Source: Tetragonia tetragonoides (Eukaryota > Streptophyta > Magnoliopsida > Caryophyllales > Aizoaceae). Taken from it: DNA of 64,000 bases. The stretch covers positions 744,001-808,000 of the forward strand of contig CM076153.1 in assembly GCA_038025085.1 (NCBI GenBank), given 5' to 3'. The notes under the pieces were generated by a model that saw only the letters and a program-made list of their open reading frames with translations, was not told where the DNA came from and did no database searches. How positions within the stretch are numbered: the first letter of the stretch is position 1; every line of letters begins with the position of its first letter. This document shows, piece by piece, positions 50,645 through 64,000 of this stretch. The position numbers and the translations under genes were made by a program.

Positions 50645-53600
50645 ATGTTAGCGTTAATCAATCAAGGATCAAGGGTTAAGGGTTTTAGGCTTTTCATATT
50701 CTTCACTCTTCTTCTATCTCTTCATCTCACAGGTGAGTATACTCAGTCTCTTCAGTCTTCACCCACTAATTTGTTCTTCATTTTGTTTAATTTGTTATTA
50801 TTGATAAATAATTGGTTTTGATTTTCTGGTCATAAGCTTGATTATTATTGTTACAATGGGATATTTATGCAGATGCGTATGACCCGCTTGATGTAAAGGG
50901 GAACGTAACAATCCAATGGGATTTTATGGAGATCAATCCTAACACCTATAATGTGAGTTCATGGCAACTTAATTATGGAGTTTTTATTTTTTAATTTTTT
51001 ATTATATAAATTATTTGTTTACCCTATAGCTTCATGCAATAAGTTTTGATTTTTGGGTTTATAGTTGTAATTCAATTGCAATCTACATGTTTTGAGTTGA
51101 ATATCAACACTACTTTTTCGAGTTTTCGTATTCCAATCCATGGATGAAACCTTGATTAAGCCTTTTCAGAATCTAGGAACATATTTGGGTACATGTACAA
51201 TATATTGATGTTGATACTAAGATGGTGGATATGAATCTGTGTCACTATCTATGTGTTGCGTTGTGTTTTCGATTGGGGTCATGTGTTTGCATTTGCCTGA
51301 TGAGTTGGACATAAAAGCCTTTGCCACTTCTATAGAGAAGGTCACTAAAATGTCCATACTATATATGGCACTATTTGTCAAAATCGCAATAGGTATGTAA
51401 TTCGACATCCTTACAATGGTGTCGAAATATTGCAGGCAGACATAACCATATACAATTACCAGCTATATCGACATATAGAATGGCCTCCAGGTTGGAGTTT
51501 GAGCTGGGAATGGCAGGCAGATGAAGTGATATGGTACATGCAAGGAGCCGAGGCCAAGGAGCAAGGAGTGTGTAACGACACATTAGGGACGCCCCCTCCT
51601 CACTGTTGCTTGAAGAATCCTGTGATCATTGACCTTCAACCAGGAACTGCTTTCAACAAACAGGCTGCTAATTGCTGCAGAGGAGGGGTTTTGACCTCTA
51701 TGACCCAAGACCCTACCAAGTATGTCTCCCATTTTCAGATGAGTGTTGGGTATGGTTTGGGTGAAACCTCAAAAATTGTAATGCCCACGAACTTTAAGTT
51801 TGGTAGTCCTGGTTACACTTGTGGCGATCCTGAGAAGGTGGTACCTCCTACCAAGATCCCTGAAGATGGGGGACGCCGATGGAGGCAAGCACGTAGTAAG
51901 TCTTCCACAATTTTTCTGTGTAAGTGTTTGGCATACAATAATGTTCTGTTTGGTTTTCCATCAACAACCAATAAGAGTGGGTGAGTGAAATGTCTACAAA
52001 GGTTTGACATACACCATCTGTGTTTCCCAAGTTTTCTATGTTGTTTGATAACTTTCTTCCCAACGGTTTTATTTGGTTGTGTACTTTGACACTTCCCCTG
52101 AATTGAAATTCTGAGGTAAATAGGCGGTTGTTCTGGAAATAGGCACTCAAACACATGCTATGTTAATGATACTTTTTGGAGAGTTCCAGACGTACACAAG
52201 GATTTCTTGGTGGTGCCTAATTGTTATAGGAATTATAGCTCCAATGTCCCTCCTCGACTCTCCTAATGACTGACACTATCCATACATGTTTAATGAAGTA
52301 CATTAGATATTAGGATTGTTTTTTGAGTTTTGAGTTCTCGATAGAAAATATATAAGATGGTGCTTCATCTATCTTTGATTCTGCACTTAGTCTTTTTCTT
52401 TTGATTAGTTGATGTTAACTCAGTGTCCACCATTTCCAGTGGAGCCAAAAGCTTCACTACTTTTTAGCTTCGGGATATAATGGACTATAGCAAATGGCTC
52501 ATAAAACTGTTGGCACTTCTTATTTATTGTGAAGTTGCCGATGGTTGTTGACTTGTCGCACTTCAGATCTCGGGTCAAACGGAAACAGCCTCTCTGTGAG
52601 ACTCTCACAGGGGTAAGGCTGCGTACAACCGACCCCCCCTTACCCTGCCTAGGCGGGAGCCTCTTTGGAGGCACAGGGGTAATGTTGATGTTGATGTTGG
52701 ATGTTAACTCACAACTCTGCAGCCACTAAGTTGATGATTGCTTTTCTAACGTTAATATCTTAAGTAAGTCATTCTGGTCAATGGGATTTGTTGCAGGAAC
52801 ATTCAAGATCATTTGTCAGTACTCCCAATTTAAAGCAGCCCCTGCCCCAACTTGCTGTGTATCCTTGTCTGCATTTTACAGTGAGACTATATCGTTCTGC
52901 CCTAACTGTAGCTGTGTCTGCGAAGAACAACCCGGGACATCATGTCTCAAGTAATTCCTATCTACACTCAGCTATCTTTTCAGTTCTTTCTGACATGTTT
53001 AGCTATTTTTCCATGGTCTAAGTTGGCTCTCTTGCCCTAACGAACTTAGAATTTCTCTCTATTTTTATACTATATGTTACGAATTTCTGATTGTTTCATG
53101 AGTGTACCAACTATTTGTGCACTAATGCAGAAAAGGGCAGACACCTTCAGTGTTTCAGAAATCAAAAGATCCAGATTATGTACCACCTCCTCTTGTGAAC
53201 TGTACAAGTCATATGTGTCCCATTCATGTCCATTGGCATGTCAAGCAGAGCTATAAAGAGTACTGGCGAGTCAAGATCACGATAATGAACCTTAATCTAC
53301 GTAAGAATTATACAGCCTGGAACTTGGCCATCGAGCACCCAAACTTGGATAACTTGGTGCAGTCTTTCAGTTTCAACTACATGCCTCTTAGTCATGATCG
53401 CCCAACTAGTAAGTTGAACACAAATAATGTCCTTTTCCTGCTTTCTTTCTGTTTTGTTGTTTTCTCAACCGTAGCTTCTTGTTTTTCAGATGACACCGGA
53501 TTGTTTTGGGGTATTCAGTACTACAATGATGTGTTGCTGCAATCAGGAAAGAGTGGAAATGTACAGAATGAGATGCTGCTCCGAAAAGTACCAGAAGTCT

Positions 53601-53722
53601 TTACTTTTGATGCAGGTTGGACTTTCCCCAAGAGAGTTTATTTTAACGGAGAGAATTGTGTCATGCCCCTCCCCGTTGATTTTCCTAGACTCCCAAAAGA
53701 GAAATGGCATATTGGAACATAG
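50645..53722 (+). CDS. COBL6: COBRA-like protein (COBL6-like) lacking a GPI-anchor tail
   Basis: Six exons, 50645-50732, 50873-50952, 51436-51895, 52797-52950, 53131-53408 and 53490-53722, join in frame to 430 aa. Residues 1-31 form a signal peptide (FRLFIFFTLLLSLHL core), followed by the family start AYDPLDVKGNVTIQWD. The carbohydrate-binding-like N-terminal part, a Cys-rich centre with the diagnostic CCVS at 229-232, and the COBRA C-terminal block (MCPIHVHWHVK, DTGLFWGIQYYND, GWTFPKRVYFNG) are all present. COBRA proteins act at the outer plasma membrane or wall in cellulose deposition. Wording around GRRWRQARR and FPRLPK is closest to COBL6 as I recall it. The protein stops at FPRLPKEKWHIGT, where COBL6 continues with a Ser-rich omega region and hydrophobic tail. 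As read it would be secreted rather than GPI-anchored, unless a further exon is used. Confidence 0.88.
52423..52699 (+). mobile_element. SINE copy A, in COBRA-like intron 3
   Basis: A 277-bp element is bounded by the perfect 12-bp direct repeat GATGTTAACTCA (52411-52422 and 52700-52711). It starts GTGTCCACCATTTCCAGTGG, contains a B-box-like CGGGTCAAACGG, then GGGGTAAGGCTGCGTACAAC, a motif of Au-like plant SINEs, and ends in a TGATGT/TTG tail. It belongs to the same family as the copy at 53815. Confidence 0.88.
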
Positions 53723-53814
53723 GCCAATGATGATGATCTTGCAAATATAATGTCAGTAATCAGAGCAAAGCCTTCCATTGAGGATTTTTACTCCATATTA
53801 TGTTCACATTGTTT

Positions 53815-54087
53815 ATTATGTCCACCATTTCCAGTGGAGCCAAAAGCTTCACTACTTTTTGGCTTTCAGAATATAATGGACTAAAGCAAAATGGCTTATA
53901 AAACTGTTGGCGCTTCTTATTTATTGTGAAGTTGTCAATGGTCGTCGCACTTCGGATCTCGGGTCAAACGGAAACAGCCTCTCTGTGAGACTCTCACAGG
54001 GGTAAGGCTGCGTACAACCGACCCCCCCTCACCCCGCCTAGGTGGGAGCCTCTTTGGAGGCACTGGGGTAATGTTGAATGTTGAATG
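53815..54087 (+). mobile_element. SINE copy B, 92 bp after the COBRA-like stop codon
   Basis: A 273-bp element is flanked by a perfect 19-bp target duplication, TATTATGTTCACATTGTTT, at 53796-53814 and 54088-54106. It is very similar to copy A along its whole length (GTCCACCATTTCCAGTGGAG to GGGGTAATGTTGAATGTTG). Being so close to the stop codon, it probably lies in the 3' UTR or polyadenylation region. Confidence 0.9.
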
Positions 54088-54106
54088 TATTATGTTCACA
54101 TTGTTT

Positions 54107-55145
54107 CTGGGACAGGTATTAATAGTAGCGCGCTTAGCAGTAAGGCAAAAATGTATGTAAATTCTTTTCTCTTGTAGAAGATTAGTACACTTTACAGTGG
54201 AGCTGTCTTGCATCAGTTTCTTTCTTTCTTTCCTTTTCTTTTTCGATCAATGCATCAGTTTCTTTCTTCAGGGCATGGGAATGTTGGGATTTTTACTTAA
54301 GAGCGAGGTATATCTCATATGATTCAATGTCTGCTAGAAATGGTAATGAGGTGTAAGGACACCTTGAATGACTGAAGAGAGCCAAAACAACATGCCGCGA
54401 ATATCCATGCAGAAGGACATACAATGCTTTGCCGGTTGCCATATGCTTTGGCATAATGGTGGCTGGAGATCAGATACACTAATAATCCACACTCTAAAGT
54501 CTAAACTAGGTGATAAGTTTTTGATCATGTCGTGCGTATTAAGATGCACATCATCAGAGACAACAAAAATTATGAGAAAAGTGATTATTGCTAATGAGAT
54601 AATAGAATCCAAAAGCTTGTAAAGAGCAAAAATCCTCCTTAGAACCATGCTCCAGAAGAATATCTGTCGGATCCACAAGACCACAATGTTATGATGAGTA
54701 GAACATATAACTGACAACCTTTTGTTAGACTAGCAAAAAAAAAAAAACGATTTAAATGAAGAATTCTTTCTTTATTTTTTAACCTTGACTTTTTTGGGGT
54801 GAGACAGTGAGACCAACCTACAGAAAAATAAATGGAGTCACTATTTAGACATATAAGGGTCACTTATGGTGAGCAGTGACCATTGTTTTATTGAAAATTG
54901 ACCTGTCTCACCAAAAAATAAAAATAAAACGTCTTATAGAATTTTGTTTTTGCTAAAATCTAACCACATAATTTACGTCACCTAAAATAAAATAAAATTA
55001 TACAGTAATAAGACATAATAACGTTTATGTACAGTACTTTTTACTTTAAACCCCGCCTTTACAAAACTCCCGTTTTCTAATAAACCGTTATCTACACAGT
55101 TCACTCTACTGGAGGTTTTTAGCGCCAGGTTTTTCACCGGCGAAA
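54107..55145. other. Intergenic region between the COBRA-like and methyltransferase genes
   Basis: No gene is recognised. A MITE-like segment lies near 54795-54935. The last ~100 bases before 55146 should hold the methyltransferase 5' UTR. The open minus-strand frame at 54334-54717 is hydrophobic, without family resemblance, and is not called. Confidence 0.4.
54795..54935. mobile_element. MITE related to the 10.4-kb element
   Basis: GGGTCACTTATGG...CAGTGACCATTGTTT...CCTGTCTCACCAAAA follows the same order and spacing as the inner part of the 10420-10578 MITE. It ends in AAACGTCTTATAGAA, comparable to AAACCGTCTTAAAC there. No clear target duplication was found, so the limits are approximate. 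Confidence 0.5.
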
Positions 55146-61217
<6,072 letters not shown>

Positions 61218-61589
61218 TAAGCAACCTTATCACTCTTTTTTTTTTTTTTTTTTTTTTTTTTTGATGAATAACTTATCACTGATTCAACTGATGTATATTG
61301 GAATTACATTTGTGTTACTGATACGTGCCAAACAACAGAATATTTACATCAAAATAGCCAAATAACTGGAACTGATCCTTCAACAGCTAGGCAACATAGC
61401 CAAACAACAGAATATTTACATCAAAATGTACTGTTCACCACCATTTTTACTGATACGTGCTTCAACATTGATGATCCAATTTGTTTCATTCTGCCACTGT
61501 TTGAACAAATAGATTATAAGTTAATTCATCATACAAAATATATTAATTAAAATAAAGGAATGATCATGGACAAAGAAAAATAAAATAAT
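61218..61589 (+). other. Methyltransferase 3' UTR and spacer
   Basis: Just after the stop codon is a ~25-base T-run (61238-61262). AACAGAATATTTACATCAAAAT occurs twice nearby (about 61335 and 61398) as a short direct repeat. No gene is seen. Confidence 0.45.
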
Positions 61590-62665
61590 TACCATTGGGG
61601 GATTTTCAACTCTCCAATTGGTGGACCCTCCATGAGAAGAAATGATGGATTCATGTCATTTGTATCTTCAAGTGCAGCAACTTGAAGATTAGCCTCCATG
61701 ATTGATTGCTTTGATAAGTCATACACTGCTAACTCAGTTACACAAAGACAATGAACTTGAAGTAGAATTCTTTTGTTCATCAGTCCAATGGCAACTTTAA
61801 AGATCATTAGTTTTTCCCAATTGTTTTCCTTGTAAACCCAAAACCCATAGACATAGACTTTCTAGTCTGTTTTACCTCCAAGCCAGAAAGATACCCCTCA
61901 AATTTTCCCAATTGAAACGTAGGATGTTTAATTTTTTGTGGTAATTCAATAGGTCCCCCAAACTTCATGAACTAGATCAAATCTTATTATCTGATTTGTC
62001 CCCAAAGCACACCAATGGACAATCTTGTCCACGAAAACGCCACTTTCATTCAAAGGTATGGTACCATATAGAACGGTAATCGAAACCAATTCCCAAGATT
62101 TGCGTTTTAAATTGTGAATTTTGACCCATCTTTCTTTGTATTTTTATGATGCCAGTACCTTCCTCATTCACTTCCATTTTAGCCACATCCACAATTTGAA
62201 TGATCTTGTATTCCTTGGCCATTTCCATAAACCAAAACCAAAATACTACTTGTCACACCCACTACATAAGATAGATTAGTATAAAATCTTGTACGGGGAT
62301 TAAGAATCACTAAACTGTAATCAAAATCATCCTCCATAACTAGCAAACACACCAACCCATTGCAACAATTAATGATACTTACAATATGCGGATAGTCATA
62401 TGCTTTTGGCGGGAATATTTTCTTACCCTTTCGTCGTCTATATCTTCCATTGGTAGACAATAAACTGTTTTATGATTTCCTGTGTATATCAATATTGAAT
62501 GTGATTGTTTGAGACAAGAGTGTGTTCTAGATGGATGTTGGCAAATTTTGATGATGAAATCAAGGCTTTAAAATGTTTGCTCACTGCCTTAAATTGAACA
62601 ATGGCTTCTGAGGTAAACTGGGCAAAATTTCTGCCTCTAGGATGTGTAAAGGAATTGAGGTATGA
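61590..62665 (-). pseudogene. F-box protein pseudogene (F-box plus associated-interaction region)
   Basis: On the minus strand, pieces of one F-box protein appear in order but in different frames. The F-box itself starts EILPSLPQKPLFNL near 62640 and shifts frame into FKAVSKHFKALISSSKFANI. The repeat-like central part follows (VSIINCCNGLVCLLVMEDD and LVILNPRTRF near 62390-62270), then MEMAKEYKIIQIVDVA near 62228. A late part reads VDKIVHWCALG near 62030 and YDLSKQSIMEANLQVAALED near 61700. At least three frameshifts and several stops separate them, and no initiator Met precedes the F-box. Intact members recruit substrates to SCF ubiquitin ligases. This copy cannot make a full protein. Its decay in place suggests a former local gene rather than a retrocopy, but introns cannot be assessed. 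Confidence 0.75.
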
Positions 62666-62712
62666 TTGATAACCAAAGAAAAGAAGAGCAAGAAAAGAAA
62701 GGTTGAGCGTGC

Positions 62713-62781
62713 CTTGAAGTCTTCAGTTTGTGAGACTTGAAGTCTTCAGTTTGTGAGACTTGAAGCCTTCAGTTTCTATGC
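62713..62781. repeat. Three tandem copies of a 23-bp repeat
   Basis: CTTGAAGTCTTCAGTTTGTG units start at 62713, 62736 and 62759; the third is diverged (CTTGAAGCCTTCAGTTTCTA). It lies just upstream of the proposed LTR start and could belong to the LTR if the element begins further left. Confidence 0.85.
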
Positions 62782-62816
62782 ATTGAAATCTTCTTTGGTT
62801 TTCTGATGTTACATTA

Positions 62817-63885
62817 TGTTACATAAGGTCACATTATGTATGTGAGGTTACGGAATGTTACACTATGTTTATTCCGTTTTCTGATTAGGCTCATTAAATT
62901 AAACCTAGTACGTTTAGGTGAGGAAATTAACTCTAATTTCCTACTCTTATATATATCTTGTAACATGTAGCATTTAGAATGATTTCAATACAAAATCTGA
63001 TATCCTCTCTGTCGTGGACGTAGCCAAATTGGTGAACCACGTAAATCTGTGTGTTGATTTTTTTCTTTTGTCAATCTGTTCTTGCATCTGTTATAACAAA
63101 TTGGTATCAGAGCCCGGGGTTTGTAACCTGCACAAGAAAGATGTCTTGGATAAATACCAAGATAGACAAATTCACCGGAAGCAATAGTTTCACAATCTGG
63201 CAGATCAAGATGCGTTCCTTGTTAAAGCAACACGTACTCTGGGCAAGTTTGATGAAAAGTGCAGCGAAATCTGGATCTGATGATGTTGATATGGCGAGTC
63301 TAGAGGAGAAGGCTCATTCAACGATCATGTTGTGTCTGGCGGACGACATCATTACTGAGGTCGCGACTGAGGAAACTGCTGCTGGTTTGTGGTTAAAACT
63401 TGAGAGTCTGTATATGACTAAGTCTTTAACCAACAAGTTTCTTTTGAAACAACGTATGTTCGGTCTCCGTATGCAAGAAGGCATGCCTCTTAGAGAACAC
63501 CTAGAACAATTGAATACGATTCTTTTAGAATTGCGTAATATTGATGTTAAGGTGCAGGATGAGGATGCTGCTCTAATTTTGTTAGTTTCTCTACCATCAT
63601 CATGAGAATTTTGTTCAGCCATTTATCGATGGTAGAGATACCATTAGTCTGGAAGAAGTAAGGGCTTTGTTGCATAGTAGAGAACTGTGCCATAAGACGA
63701 CTGGTAAAATTACAGATAACTAGGCTGCTGGGTTAGTAGTTAATGGGGGTAAAGGACATGGGAAATCGGGCAAGAAAAAAATTCAATAAGAATAAGTACG
63801 TTTCTAGAGGTCCTAAACCAGACGACGCCTGTAATTACTGCAAAGAAAAGGGGCATTGAAAAACCGATGTCCTAAGAAAAAGCAG
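62817..63885 (+). mobile_element. Ty1/copia retrotransposon 5' fragment: LTR, primer-binding site and defective gag
   Basis: A proposed LTR runs from TGTTACATTATG (62817) to TTATAACA (63098). Its ends form a TGTTA/TAACA inverted pair, and a TATATATATC promoter element lies near 62949. TGGTATCAGAGC at 63102-63113 is the standard initiator-Met tRNA primer-binding site. Gag follows from 63141 (MSWINTKIDKFTGSNSFTIW) and reads openly to a TGA at 63603. After further stops comes a zinc-knuckle remnant, CNYCKEKGH, cut by a stop near 63858. No protease, integrase or reverse transcriptase is in the window. The sequence changes to satellite at about 63886. The left LTR limit is uncertain because TGTTAC occurs more than once. 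Confidence 0.85.
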
Positions 63886-64000
63886 GATAATCCACGTTTT
63901 TTGGGCTTCCGGGATGCCTCGGAACGAAAGTGGCCATTTTTACATCACATCGCACGGAACACCCCTAAGGGACATAGGAGGCCCTCAGGGTCACTTATTT
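63886..64000 (+). repeat. Satellite block 4 (start), running off the window
   Basis: From ATAATCCACGTTTTTTGGGC through CACATCGCACGGAACACCCC to GGAGGCCCTCAGGGTC, the sequence follows the block 1/3 monomer in the same orientation. It joins the copia gag remnant with no intervening sequence, starting in mid-monomer. How far it continues beyond 64000 is unknown. Confidence 0.9.

Noticed and set aside
54334..54717. Minus-strand 127-codon hydrophobic open frame
   Set aside because: No recognisable domain, no promoter or splice context, and AT-rich codon choice consistent with chance.
63051..63605. A complete gag gene
   Set aside because: The frame opens inside the LTR/primer-binding region, ends at a premature stop at 63603, and gag homology continues afterwards, so it is a broken fragment.

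Overview
This is nuclear DNA from a dicot plant. The protein genes have many introns with GT-AG borders. Their products match plant families: a P-class PPR protein, a UPL1-type HECT ligase, a plant cytosolic thiolase, a COBRA-like protein and a plastid-type Sun/RsmB methyltransferase. The gaps hold plant SINEs, MITEs, LINE relics and a Ty1/copia fragment. Caryophyllales (spinach/beet/quinoa relatives) is a guess from the style of the repeats and cannot be proven here.

Layout: (1) 0.7-4.6 kb, a two-exon organellar PPR gene. (2) 4.6-11 kb, intergenic, with a tiny LINE insertion, a 155-bp direct duplication and three non-autonomous DNA transposons with intact target duplications. (3) 11.4-26.6 kb, a 15-exon UPL1-type gene coding for 3,781 aa, with one exon of 7,977 nt. 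(4) 27.9-31.2 kb, satellite block 1. (5) 32.2-45.8 kb on the minus strand, the 13-exon acetoacetyl-CoA thiolase gene. Its fourth coding intron is 9.3 kb long and almost filled by satellite block 2. (6) 46.7-49.5 kb, satellite block 3. (7) 50.6-53.7 kb, a COBL6-like gene with no GPI-anchor tail, hit by two copies of one SINE family. (8) 55.1-61.2 kb, a 17-exon NusB plus Sun-type RNA m5C methyltransferase gene with LINE and SINE relics in its introns. (9) 61.6-62.7 kb, a minus-strand F-box pseudogene. (10) 62.8-63.9 kb, a copia LTR, primer-binding site and broken gag that switch abruptly into the same satellite at the window edge.

The most unusual structure is the satellite. One family of ~311-bp monomers (over 40 copies) occurs as simple arrays on both sides of the thiolase gene in one orientation. 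It occurs again inside the thiolase intron in the opposite orientation, as a ~1.12-kb higher-order repeat (three diverged monomers plus a ~180-bp non-satellite spacer, eight copies). The spacer is at the exact edge of the intron's unique sequence, which suggests that intron DNA was captured into the amplifying unit.

The genes do not form a pathway cluster. They are ordinary housekeeping or cell-wall genes: organellar RNA processing, ubiquitination, entry to the mevalonate pathway, cellulose/wall assembly and organellar rRNA methylation. All exon joins were derived by eye from splice consensus, reading frame and family resemblance. Exon lengths and phases were checked to close in frame for all genes. 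Family assignments and Arabidopsis gene names are from recalled knowledge, not from a search.
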